64,000 nt of DNA from Plicaturopsis crispa FD-325 SS-3 (Eukaryota > Basidiomycota > Agaricomycetes > Amylocorticiales > Amylocorticiaceae). Below are positions 33,411 through 44,183 of the stretch, in pieces. The notes beneath the pieces were generated by a model that saw only the letters and a list, made by a program, of their open reading frames with translations, was not told the DNA's origin and did no database searches. A program made the position numbers and the translations under genes. Location: contig KN832555.1 in the NCBI GenBank assembly GCA_000827205.1, positions 1,886,472 through 1,950,471 of the forward strand, in the 5' to 3' direction. Positions within the stretch are counted from its first letter, which is position 1. Each line of letters starts with the position of its first letter.

Positions 33411-33595
33411 CGACGGCAAAGGAGAAGAAACAGAGGACCGTTATCCACAGGCCTATAAGTATACAATAATTATACAGCGACTCTCATGAGCTTGAGAAAC
33501 ACGATCCAAGTGCACAAGTCAGCCGGCTAGATCTGATAACTTACCGAAACACACCTCGGCCGACGCGCATCCTGCTTCCGTCCATCTCGAATAAA

Positions 33596-34174
33596 ATGTC
33601 TGCAGTCGCACAACTCCAGGATCGGCTACAGACCGTCTCGACAGAGTACCAAAAGCTCCAGTTAGACCTACAGAACGCGGTCGAGGCGCGCCAGCGACTT
33701 GATGCACAACTCTCCGAGAACGAGTTGGTGAAAAAGGTACGTATACACTCGTGCTGTTCGTGTTCGTTCGATTGAGGTGGAGGTGATTCGGCAGGAGTTT
33801 ACGCAGCTCACGCCCGAGAATGTGGTATACAAAATGATAGGGCCGGTGCTCGTGAAACAGGACCAGGGCGAAGCAAAAGCAAACGTGCAGACGCGACTTG
33901 AGTTCATCAGCGGGGAGATGTGAGCCTCGTTTCCTAACACCCTTCAACGACCAAGCTAACATCTAGTGCAGAAAACGGTTAGAGGAGAAGCTGAAAGACA
34001 TCGAGGGCAAGTCTGAGAAAAAGAAAAACGAGGTTAGCCTTCTGTAAATGTTAGGCAGAGGGCTGAGTTTTTACCATCCTTCGTTAGGTTGTTGAAATAC
34101 AAGCCGCCCTGCAGCAGCATGCGCAGCAACAGCAAGGCGCTCCAACAAGAGCCTCGCCAGCTGTAGCTGTTTAA
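33596..34174 (+). CDS. YKE2: prefoldin subunit 6
   Basis: Beta-type subunit of the hexameric prefoldin chaperone, which hands nascent actin and tubulin to the CCT chaperonin in the cytosol. Exons are 33596-33736, 33795-33919, 33972-34032 and 34088-34174, giving a product of about 137 residues. The N-terminal coiled coil is LQDRLQTVSTEYQKLQLDLQ. The central beta-hairpin reads EFTQLTPENVVYKMIGPVLV followed by KQDQGEAKANV. The C-terminal coil runs RLEFISGEIKRLEEKLKDIE. The protein finishes with a Gln-rich tail (ALQQHAQQQQGAPTRASPAV) that is longer than in yeast and probably disordered. Start choice is clear: first ATG of the coil-forming frame. Confidence 0.95.
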
Positions 34175-35451
34175 CCTTTCCTTCCTCCTTCCGTGTAATA
34201 CTGCTACCCTCCTTGAATGTACCATACCACCTTCCAGGCGACACCATAACCTACCAAACGACGCAGCGTGAGCATGCCCTTGACAACTTACAAGCATGCG
34301 ACAGAAGCTGTGCAATCCATCCGGAGGTAGGTCATTCGTCTCATTTCGTTTCTTTCTCCTTGCTTATATGTAGTACAGCTGTTTAGGTGCATATACCGGC
34401 AGATAGGCATCCATCCGGCGACATATCGATTGTCCGAGGTGTGATGGCTAGAATTCGGTTGACACATAGCCCGGTGCTCTACACTGAAGCAAGGAAAGTA
34501 CCGTTACCGCAGAACAATGCCTAGTAAGTGGTTATACAATGGGAGACTATCTTGAAGATCTCGGTATCGCGATACCCATTTTTGAGACCCTGGGGTGCCT
34601 TATGTATGTTTCCTCGGCACAGTATGTTCGTTGCAGTCACACGTCGCAGGTAGCCAAGACGGTGCCCTCATTGTCAAGGTGTGCACGAAAAGCAGTGCCT
34701 TGACGATCAATTGTACTTGCTCCTGCTCATGTGTTTCATTACAGAGGAGCGGCCGCAACAAAACATATACCTCAGCTCAGAAATCGACGAGCAAGTAACT
34801 ACGCGTCAAGCAGTGAGTGACCACTCAAGCTAAGTACTTGGGTACTTGGACCCGAAGCCCGGGTATCAAGCATTGATTGCCTCCAAGCCAGAAGACCATC
34901 CTAATCGCCAGTGCTTTTGACGCCGCATAGTGCTTTACAGCCTTGCATGAGTCCGCTCGAAGGTGACGCGTAACTCTTGCGTCTGCATGTTACATATGTA
35001 TGTTGTATCTCGGCTGTGCTAACGTTCTATATTTCAAGTCCCCACGACCCCGGCGAAAACGCTTATCAACTTGATCCGTGACGCGGAATCACTCCCTCTC
35101 ACGATGCGAAATGGGGAAATAGAGTCAGTATGAAACTCCAATACACGGTGAGGCAAGGGATGATTTCAGTTTGCTCAGTGGTATGTCTTGGTCTCCATCA
35201 CCCTTCGGATGCGTATTCATTCTTAGTTCTGGAATATCTGAACAGGAAGTACCAGGAAATACGTACTGTGCAGTGCTGAAACCTGTGTGGCGCGTGCCCA
35301 GCACGGACCGCGCCCCAAGTCGTGACACCAATAGTGCTTTATTCGCGCAGTGGTCGCAGCTTAGGCGGTTCCTTGGGCGCTTTCCCTCTCTCACGGAAAG
35401 ATCCGTTTAACATACGAAGGGTACGCAAGGCACGCTACTCATACAGTATAA
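34175..35451. other. gene-free stretch upstream of the DUF6534 gene
   Basis: About 1.28 kb with the 3' flank of prefoldin 6 and the promoter region of the next gene. Open frames at 34595-34798 (+) and 35125-35394 (-) show no recognisable protein character. No tRNA or repeat was found. Confidence 0.4.
35447..35451 (+). promoter_or_regulatory. TATA-like element abutting the proposed start codon
   Basis: The bases tataa run directly into ATG 35452. If this is a working TATA box, transcription would begin downstream of that ATG and the true translation start of the DUF6534 gene must lie further in. It is therefore evidence against the proposed start. Confidence 0.35.
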
Positions 35452-37252
35452 ATGGTACTCATCCAAAAGTTACCTTTCCTTCCAGCTCTACGCCCCCAGT
35501 CTACCTTTGCACTATCCTTCGTATCACTGTATCTACGCGGAAATGGCCGGGGCGGCTTCGGAGGAGGCGCCTACTCGGGAAATACTGATTACAGTGTGAG
35601 TCGTACGCGAATGGATTTTGTGGACACAAAACTGATTTCTAACGCCGCGGATTACCAGTGTGACACCCTACGTGCGCAGTCAATCTGTTACGCATTAACC
35701 ACGAAATCAGCTGAAATATGTTGACAGTTCTTCGGTATCATATTCGACTGGGCCCTCTTAGGATGCCTCAGGTGCGCCATTTCACACGTTCGGACTAGCA
35801 ATGCGAAACTGAACAACAACATGCAGCGTGCAAATTTGTGAGCACCGTGATCACAGTACTTGTAATCCAAGTGCTTAATATTGGTGGGGAGATAGACATG
35901 TACTCCATCTCGAACAGTAGTGATCAATGGGGCTTGAAAACCTTTGGTGAGCATACTATTTCGCAACTCCTTGCACATGCGATTCACCTTGCACATGCGA
36001 CGCCATCATGTGCAGTCTACAGCGTATATGCTATTGACTTTGTTCAGACCGTGATTGCGACGTACTCCTCGTGGCTGGCCCTCGTATGGGATCAGGGAAG
36101 CTTCGCTAACCCCCTCGATATCATACGTGCCGTCTGTATAGTGCAAATGTTGGCAGGCGTTGGTAAGCCTTTGCTTGGCAATATTTTAAGATGTGTCATA
36201 TTCATTTCAGAACCCATGCCAGTGTCCTGCATGGTCGAATGTTTCTTTGCACGGTCAGCCATACCATCCTGAGGCTCAGACGTTATGGAATCTGACCGCT
36301 ACTCTCGGCGTTAGGCGAATATGGATCCTGAAGAACACACCGATTATGCGCACTATTGTTGTCGGCATTCTGATGGTACTCTTCCACTAATATCCGGGCT
36401 TTTCCCCCATGACTTATCCTGATTTACTATCACAGCTTGCGATTATACAATGTAGCTCCGCAATTGCCTACGGTGCTCAGGGAGTTACGAATAAACTTGT
36501 GCGCTCCTTCCTGTTTCGCATGAATTTCTGCTAAATCCAAACGTGATATGACAGTTCAGTAAGAGTGAAAAGATTCCAGCCCCTACCGTATGTCCGCGAC
36601 CAATCCTCACTGCAAGTTTGTAGCTCAAACGTTTCCTTCTAGATGTGGCTCGGAGGGAGCTTTCTCTGTGACATTCTCATCGCCGGAACTATGCTGCACC
36701 TCGTAAGCATCCTTGAGCTGAGTCCTCACGAAATCCACTTACAAGAACACATTAGCTTTTGGAAGCCCGGTCCCAAACGTCATTCAAGGCCACCGAAACA
36801 CTTCTGACTAGGCTCATCGTCTTGACAGTCCAGACGGGCTTCATCACAGCTATTGTCGCAGGCATGCAGCTTACTGCCTACTACCTAGGGCTCGTCGTGC
36901 TGAACGAGTACAGCTATCTGTTCTCGTTTATGCTCGGACCACTTTACTCGAACGTGCTGCTAGCAACAGTCAATGCCCGGGCTGTTGTCGTCCGTGTCGT
37001 CGACAACGAAGTGAACACGGTGGCAATCAGGACGAGCGAGGGTTTCGCCTTCAGGCTTGAATTGACGGGTATCAGTCGTACGGGGGATCCTGGGGGAGTA
37101 ATCCGTGCGGAAGACAGAACTAGTTTCACCAACCAACGTGACTCTGAGCCGGTCAGTCTTCTTGGCATGCATGTACCGGCGATAGCCCAGCTAATGTGTA
37201 CCGTCCCATCTAGACATCAAAAGAGCATGTCGATGCCGATCTATCTGTATGA
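35452..37252 (+). CDS. DUF6534 family multi-pass membrane protein
   Basis: Seven-helix-like membrane protein of the DUF6534 family, which is common and highly multiplied in Agaricomycetes and has no known function. Splicing by frame gives FFGIIFDWALLGCLSVQIYM, VYAIDFVQTVIATYSSWLAL, EPMPVSCMVECFFARRIWIL, TIVVGILMLAIIQCSSAIAY and MWLGGSFLCDILIAGTMLHL. The family-defining segment comes last: TETLLTRLIVLTVQTGFITA followed by LGPLYSNVLLATVNAR. The last exon ends TSKEHVDADLSV at stop 37250-37252. At least eight introns are present. The N terminus is the weak point. ATG 35452 is in frame with exon 2, but it gives an atypical leader of about 48 residues and a TATA-like element touches it. ATG 35543 is out of phase with the splice. 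Confidence 0.82.
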
Positions 37253-37650
37253 GGATTTGGCAACTCCAAAGGATACAAATACTACGAGAAAGCCATTCAC
37301 AAGGAGCGAGCTCTACGTCCACCGGGCGCTGCAGCTGCAACATTTAACGTTATCCTCTCATATACACCCTGTACTTTTGCTTTTTGTAATCTTCCTTGTA
37401 ATTATCATTCGTCTCGCTATTAAATCTCCAGTGAAGCAATCAATTCAGGTCTTTCAAAGAAAAATAAAGTGTGCATTGATATGTATTTTGTCAACGCAAA
37501 GCACTCGACGCCGGGCTTGCTAATGCGTCGTAGGCGGGTGAAATTCGAGGTGCTCTCGAAGAGCAAGGCTTGCTGGCGGTATCCCATCTGGCCTCCCCTT
37601 CATTCATCTATATGCACTTCACCGCTCCTTTGACACGCCATACGCGGATG
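37253..37650. other. convergent 3' intergenic region
   Basis: It lies between the stops of the DUF6534 gene and the uS17m gene. The frame of the DUF6534 gene stays open to 37523 if its last intron is retained, giving a hydrophobic run (HPVLLLFVIFLVIIIRLAIK), but the spliced end is favoured. No separate gene is seen. Confidence 0.4.
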
Positions 37651-38121
37651 TTACGAAGAATGTGTCGTAGTCTCGGTCGGCTTGACAGACCATCCCAGTA
37701 CGTCCTCTTTGCGAACCGCCTCTAGAACCGGACTCCGCCTGATCGCCTCCTTCCGTCGACCCTCCGGACTTTCGAGAACTTTTTCGAGTGTGAATCGTTT
37801 CCGGGCGGAGAGCGGACGACAATGTTTGATCGTGACTTTGTCGTCTTGCCGCAGCTCTAAGGGTCACGATATGTCAGTACGCGTCTACTCGTGATGTACA
37901 CCGACGTACGGTTCGCTTCGTCGTGCGTGAGGTACTTCTTATGTCTGGGCACTCTCTGTGTAGAAACGTAGGTCAGCATAGGATTGCTTCACGCGAAAGA
38001 TGTCCAATGAACGCACCTTGCCAGTTTTTGAGTGTTCTATCCAGCGCTTGACTGTGACGGTAACAGTCTTGTTCATGTAACCAGCTTTGGTAACAATTCC
38101 TGTGAGCTGCAGGGGTGGCAT
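37651..38121 (-). CDS. MRPS17: mitochondrial small-subunit ribosomal protein uS17m
   Basis: Mitoribosomal protein of the S17 family that binds small-subunit rRNA through an OB-type fold. Exon 1 from ATG 38121 reads MPPLQLTGIVTKAGYMNKTV and TVTVKRWIEHSKTGK, the typical S17 start (G-x-V....M.KTV.V.V...). After a 64-base intron come RVPRHKKYLTHDEAN and, across a second intron, LRQDDKVTIKHCRPLSARKR. The protein continues FTLEKVLESPEGRRKEAIRR, an extension beyond bacterial S17 as in fungal mitochondrial homologues, and ends KPTETTTHSS at stop 37651-37653. The product is about 120 residues. There is no separate cleavable presequence, which is common for this protein. Confidence 0.92.
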
Positions 38122-38683
38122 GGTTGCAGTAAGCAGAAAAAGGCCAAGCTCAGCAGGAGAACAGCAGAGGACGGATAGCGTTGAGGTGAAATGTGGTGGA
38201 TCGTGCAGCAGCCACGGCCGAGCTGGATTTGGATGGGCCCACGTGGAATTCGGAGGGCTTCGGCTTCCGCCACTACGCTTTTCATTGATCCCTTCTGGGT
38301 TTCGCTAGTCACAGTGCCAATCTTATGCACATGGCATGCTTTGACTCCACCCCGTGCCGTGCAGTACAAATGTCCGCACTATCTGAAAAATGAGCAATGG
38401 TTTTCGCGTGATGAAGAGTGATACTAAAAAAAACAGCTTTTGTACTAGAGTATATGCAACCGAGAAACAATGGAGTGAAGTCCGATGAAGGTCAATATAA
38501 TGGGATGGATGCGTCAGGCTACGTATCTAAGTCGTGAATTATTTATAAGAGATAATGAGGAGATAATGAGGGTGTTTGTAAAATTATGGTGCATATGATG
38601 GGTGATCCCTTGCTGCCGGGCCTGTCTAATCCAGTCGACCCAAATCCCGTGAAATAAAATGATGCGTGGATGAGGGGCAAAGA
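38122..38683 (-). other. intergenic region between uS17m and the MFS transporter
   Basis: It holds the uS17m promoter and the 3' end of the transporter gene. A short tandem duplication (agataatgagg twice) is at 38550-38571 and several A-runs near 38425 may belong to 3' end signals. No gene is supported. Confidence 0.4.
38550..38571. repeat. 11-bp tandem duplication
   Basis: agataatgagg occurs twice in direct succession. It lies about 110 bases downstream of the MFS transporter stop, probably in its 3' untranslated or flanking DNA, and no function is inferred. Confidence 0.6.
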
Positions 38684-40956
38684 TCATACCGCCGATTTCT
38701 CAACCTTCAGTCGCTCCCGTCGCTCCTCCGCAATCTCTTCCTCCTCCGCTTCTTCCGCGGCCTCGGCGTCTGGCGGCGCGGCTGAAGCGGGCATCGTCTT
38801 CGTTGGAGCATACTTTGAATGCTGTCTCAGATGCGGACCATATCTGTCGAAGCAAAGTAGACATGCGTTGTCAGTACTTGACGGGTGGGAGAGGGAAACA
38901 CAGGATATGACGCACCGTTTGAGAACGAAAGGGATCGGCATCAAGAGGAGCGCAACGAACCCGACGAGGGAAGACGCCCATTGTGTGCCGAGTGCGTCGT
39001 ACATCTGGGTGGCAAATAGAGGGAAGGCAGCACCCGCAAGCGAACGGCACACAGTATTGGCTGCAAGCGCAGAGGCCGCGACGAAGAGGTAAGCGTCGAT
39101 GATATAGTTAATCAATGCAAGCTGCAAGGAATACGAAACATTTAGATATAAATCACAATCGAGAATAGAATAAGCACGCACGAATATCCAACAGATAGAA
39201 AATCCCATGAAGCCAGCGGACACTAGAGGTGCCCAAATTGATATCGAGGGATACGATGTCCATCTGAAGAAAGAGAAATCAGCCCATAAAGCTTGAAGAC
39301 AGCAACACTGAGATACTCACGCAAACCAGAAAAACGAAATGGCAAATATCGGCGACGCTATCAATGCCATCTCGAGCCGGAACTCGGGGGGCACGGGGTT
39401 GGGCGCGTGCTTTGCACTCTCCCGTTCATACCGGGGGTTGTAGATGAGGAGATATCCAAAGACGGCCAAAGCGCCGCCAACGGCGATAGGCACGAACGTC
39501 AGGCCCGAGATACCAGCGTTGAAGCCGTGACCCTCGGCGAACACGATAGGGAAAGCCTCAAACAGTAAGTAGATGCAGCCGTAAACGAACTGTATAGTAA
39601 AACAACATGAGCAACAGCGATATTGATGGGAATGGGAATGCCACTTACACTCATGTAGATAGTAATAGCCAACAGCATTGCTTCACGGAAGAGAATACGG
39701 AAAGGCCTTAGAAGGATGTTCGACACCCGTTTACGCCAGCTGACTTTGATGCGTTCCATCGGTGCATAGTACCGGTCGTCGCCAGTCTCCTTACGCAAGC
39801 GCTTCGCTTTTGTGACGAGGATGGTCGGTGCGTACGTCTCAGGCAGAGTAAATACAATCAACAGCCAGCATACACCCGCCTGGTGCGACTTGTGTTAGTG
39901 GCGGTTCGAAAAATGGCCAACGAATGACGTACAAATATGGCAAGCACCCAGTAAAGCCAGCGCCACGAGACACCTCTCACCGAAATGAAGCCTGCTACTG
40001 TGGGGCCAAGTGCAGGTCCCGCAAAAGGCGCCAACTAACATGCTTTCAGTTTCTCTCTTTCCCTCCACGGATGTCAAGATACGCACTGTGAAAATGGCCA
40101 GTGCCTTTCCTCTGGTATCTGCGTCCCATATGTCCGACATGAGAGCACTGTGTAGACGTCAAAAGCCATTCTAGCAAGAAAGCGAGGGATAGCGTACCCA
40201 GAATTTGTTAACGGTGCGGCAGCGAAGGTACCGCCCAAGAATCGGAGGACAAGAATAGATCCGGTGTTCTTGCATAATGCGCATCCAACTTGGAATAGCT
40301 AGTGAAAGGATGTAAAGAAAAGAAGGCCGAGAAAAGGGAGCGGTTGACTGCATACCGTATACACGAAGAATGCGATTATGAAGGGAGGTCGTCGGCCATA
40401 CTGAGTGATGAAATAAGTTTCCCCCTCGACACTCAGGAGCATAAATACGAACCTGTTCGGACAGCGGTCCCCATAACAAGGGGCCAACGCAGTACCCGGC
40501 AACGAATAACGCGATTGTAAGCGTGCCCACTTCTCGGGACATATGAAACTCCTTCATCATGTCAAGGACAATTCCTGACGGGGATGAACTCGCGAATGTT
40601 CTAGAAGACAGTTTGTAGTGTCAGCGGCGAAATTGAGTGGCGCAAAAGGTGAGACTCACGCATTGAAAACAAACATAGCTGCAAGACCAGTGAGGTACCA
40701 TCGCTTCGTTCTCGACCAGGTCTATATAAATGTTTAATGTCGACCGAAGAGAAAGAAAGGCGGAGCCATGCACCTTGGGATTTTCGGGATCGTTTTCTGC
40801 GAAACCAACTTCATATGGATCGACAGCGTTCTTTAATGGGTTTGAACGCTCGCTCCGCGCAGACTCGTGGATGCTATTTGCATTTTCGTCGACAATCGTG
40901 TCTGTGTCGGAAGGGGGGCGGCTGACTTTAGGTTCAAGTCCAGCTACAGCGCTCAT
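38684..40956 (-). CDS. MFS transporter, DHA1 drug/polyamine type
   Basis: Proton-antiport-type major facilitator of the DHA1 group (FLR1/TPO/caf5-like) in the plasma membrane. ATG 40956 opens a ~60-residue cytosolic N terminus with Ser and acidic residues and ends in ENDPENPK, the usual lead-in to helix 1. Key segments are REVGTLTIALFVAGYCVGPL, WGPLSEQYGRRPPFIIAFFV (motif A region), ADTRGKALAIFTV and LLIVFTLPETYAPTILVTKA. The central loop is KRVSNILLRPFRILFREAML. The second half has GFNAGISGLTFVPIAVGGAL, DAYLFVAASALAANTVCRSL and ALGTQWASSLVGFVALLLMP. The C-terminal tail is acidic (EAAEEAEEEEIAEERRERL). About eight introns are present. Export of toxic compounds or polyamines is by family; the substrate is not visible. 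Confidence 0.9.
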
Positions 40957-41968
40957 GTTGGCAAAGGGGGGCGGAGGGAAAAAGCACTGACTTCACCGGC
41001 AAAACATACAGCGGACTATATACGTTCCTGTATTTTTTTGCTGACTGTCTTGGTTGTTCACGCAAACCGAGCGTCGTCATCTGCATCCGAGTTCGTTCTC
41101 GTTTGTGGTCCGGACCATCGTAGGTTGTCAGAGTGTCACACAGGGTCACGCTTCATTCCGCCCAAGAGCGTGACGCGACGTGACCCGATGCCGCATCAGT
41201 CGACTCTAAAACCCTCAATCCGCGGAATCCTTGGAAGGGCTTGGAAGAATCGTAATTCCCGGAGGCCGGTCAATAACATATGTTTTTATGGACATTCGAG
41301 CAAGCAAACTGCCACAACCAGGCCACAAGAGTAGCACTTAGCACTCCGTACTCAACATTAACCAACCATGTTCCGACGGTCTCTCAAGCTCAGCGTCTCA
41401 ATGAGGCTCATTTTGGGTCTGCCAATTTTTCGAGTCAGTACTAAGCAAGTTGTATGTCTCGGTAATGAGTCACCGGCGCGGCCGTCGACCGACGACTCGG
41501 ACACTACACCACTATGGCTACATGTGTTGGCAGCCGCGTTACGCGTAAGTACCAAGCCGCGACAGAAACTGGACGATGGCAATCGATAATCGACTGTCCA
41601 GTGACTAAGGAGTAAGCGCGAGCAAGCGCCGATAGTCATCGACGGCTTTCTGAGTCTTGACAGAGATATGTAGGCGGTTTTCTAGGCAGACACGCGTATC
41701 AGTCGGTGTCGAAACGTGCTACAAGTGCGTGCAACTGTCAAAAGAGCCAGGCTGAGCCGACGAGGACCTTCTATACATGTCTTGCATAACCCGCATACTC
41801 TGTTTTCATGTATGCCTGAACACTCACGGGAGTCCTGATAAGTAATGTATGCAGAGAGGATTAGAGTGTAACTTGAACTGAGCTTGAACCACGATACACG
41901 TGTTATGTATACGGAATAGGCTCCGTAGGTGGTACTTGGGTGGAAGCGCAGCGTTCCGCCTCGCCTCC
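40957..41968. other. divergent intergenic region before the WRAP73-like gene
   Basis: About 1 kb between two divergent start codons. An open frame at 41368-41589 (+) starts with ATG but has no recognised domain. A gtcacgc...gcgtgac inverted pair lies near 41144-41174. No gene is supported. Confidence 0.4.
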
Positions 41969-43902
41969 ATGGATTTTACTGAGATTTACAAACAAACATC
42001 TGGGCTTGTTGCTTTCAGTCCTGGAGCCCATTTCATCCTTACTGCTGTACAAGATAGGGTCATCGTGCGCCGGGCGGACACCTTTCAAATCACGCGAACT
42101 TGGTTGCTCGACGCGTCGCCCTCTCCAACGAAACTGGTCTTGAACACAAAGTCCAAGCCAAACGCGCCGGCTGCCAACGCGATATCTCACATCGGATGGT
42201 CCTGCGACTCCGAGTACATATTGGCCGGATGCGCAAGTAAGGGCGTCGTGAACGTTCTCAAGCTTCGCGACGAGGAATGGAGCGCGCGCATTGATTCGGG
42301 TGCCGAGGGCCTCGTCAAAGCCGAGTGGGCACCCGATGGTCGAAACGTGCTGTGTTTCTCTGAATGGGGTGTACGTCGTCTATCCTACTCATAGTTCTTG
42401 GTGTTGGGTTATTCATCGTCGTTCGACTAGCTGCGAGTGACAATCTGGTCGCTCGTAACGGGCATCGCCACCTACATACAATTCCCCGTTTATACCGATA
42501 GAGGTGGGGGGCTACTCCTGATGTTCTTGAGACTGACACGATGTTTATTTTCAATGTAGGCTACACTTTCCGCGCTGACGGACGCTATTTTGTGCTTGCA
42601 GAGCGTCACAAATCAAAGGACACACTCGGCCTTTACGACACCGCTGACTCATACAGATTGGTTCGAGTGTGTAGAACTTATCTTTGGTGCTTGACAAATT
42701 GTGACATAGACCGCACAGCATTTTCCTCTCCCTACGGCTTCCCTATCATCTCTGGCGTTGTCGCCCATTGGGAATCATCTCGCTGTATGGGAGGGTCCGC
42801 TTGAGGTGTGTTGGATTCGCGTTCACTTGCAGTACTGGCCCTTCTCATCCAAGACAAGCGCCACAGTACAAGCTGTACATAGTGACACTGACCGGAGATG
42901 TCCTCGGTGTGTTCACGCCTGAACCTGATCCAGGATTTGGTATCAGAAATGTAGCTTGGCACCCTACTGGCGCATTTTTGGCGGTGGGCGGATGGGACGA
43001 TAAAGTACGCAGCCTTGGCGCACAATCATAGCATCCTCTGATTTCATGCAGGTGCATATCCTTGACAGCCTCAGCTGGTCTCCTGTTGCAACACTGGAGC
43101 TATCCAGCCGCATTCCCGCGAGCGTCGTGCGTGCCACCTTTTGACATGCGCTCGCCACTGCTCACGACTTGGGTCAGGCGTTCTGGCGGGAGCCGTCGCA
43201 ATGGCTTGAGGCTACGGAAGGCCGGGGATTCCTCTCGTGTATGTTTTCTGCCCTTGTTCCGCGGTCGCTTGGCTGAACATATACAGATGACCGTTTACGA
43301 GGGTCCCAGTCCCTGAGTCCCACCCGCGCCGACCCAACGAAATCCTCTCCCAAGACTGGCGCCGTACAGCTCGAATGGAACAAAACCGGCACTCTTCTTC
43401 TCGTGCGCTTTGGTTCGCCTTATCTCACTGTTCTCTGCATACCGCCGTTCTTAACTATGTCTTGTAGAAAACGTGCCTACAGCGGTGCACATATATGCCT
43501 TCCCCTCCCCTGCAGAGCCGACGTTTGCCCCACGGCTACGAAGCGTGCTCGTGCATACGAAGCCTATCCTGCATGCGCGCTGGAACCCCGTGCGACGTGG
43601 TGCACTTGCATTGTGTTGCGGTAACCGCTGCATGTACACGTGGAGTGATGAGTGGGTAGGGGACACGGACGGCGTGGAGGAGGAAATGGCTGAGTGCATC
43701 GGCGTCCCTGCTAGTGCGTCCTCTTGTCTTACACGTTAATGTTCATACACGGGCTAACTGATGCGTGCGCACAGAGAAATTCGATACCAGGGACGTGAAG
43801 TGGGCACCCGATGGGAAGGGTGTCGTACTTTTTGACAAGGACGTGTTTTGCTGTGCATTCGAGGTGGAAGAGGGTGACGAGGGCGTGGGCGAGAGTGGGT
43901 GA
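41969..43902 (+). CDS. WRAP73/WDR8-like WD-repeat protein
   Basis: WD40-repeat protein of the WRAP73 (WDR8) family, which works with SSX2IP/Msd1-type partners at microtubule-organising centres. ATG 41969 begins MDFTEIYKQTSGLVAFSPGA, typical of the family. WD-like units are seen at SHIGWSCDSEYILAGCASKG, LVKAEWAPDGRNVLCFSEWG, LRVTIWSLVTGIATYIQFPV, YTFRADGRYFVLAERHKSKD, IRNVAWHPTGAFLAVGGWDD and the C-terminal DVKWAPDGKGVVLFDKDVFC. Introns were confirmed by frame between FSEWG and LRVTIW, and between VYTDR and GYTFRA; further introns follow to the stop at 43900-43902. Some inner exon borders between 42.7 and 43.7 kb remain approximate. A spindle-pole-body role is inferred from the family. Confidence 0.85.
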
Positions 43903-44183
43903 TATGTATTGACTGCCGATTTTGTATTTCTTGTTTCACCTCACTCCGTAATGCGTGTATTAATCATTTCTAGGATACACCGTCTACATACTGTCCTCAC
44001 ATTTCTCTGCTACTCCAGAATGCAATCGTTGTGAAGATTTTGAGAAGATCTATAACCTACATCGCAGACCCTGTCAATATTGTGGGTGAAAGACTTCTTG
44101 TGGCCAAAGAATTCGGAGGCGAGCAGATGGATTCCATAGTCCGTAACATGAAGACATAAGCTAGCAACCCATCCCGAAAACCC

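Noticed and set aside
37253-37523. Read-through extension of the DUF6534 frame with a hydrophobic segment
   Set aside because: A good GT...AG intron inside the frame gives a shorter, family-like end at 37252; the read-through sequence is A/T-driven hydrophobicity.
40929-40950. tRNA-like T-loop sequence (ggttcaagtcc)
   Set aside because: The flanking bases do not pair into a T-stem, no acceptor or anticodon arms were found, and it lies within the first coding exon of the MFS transporter on the other strand.
41368-41589. ATG-initiated 73-codon frame with a basic N terminus
   Set aside because: No recognisable domain, no splice extension, and it lies in a divergent promoter region.
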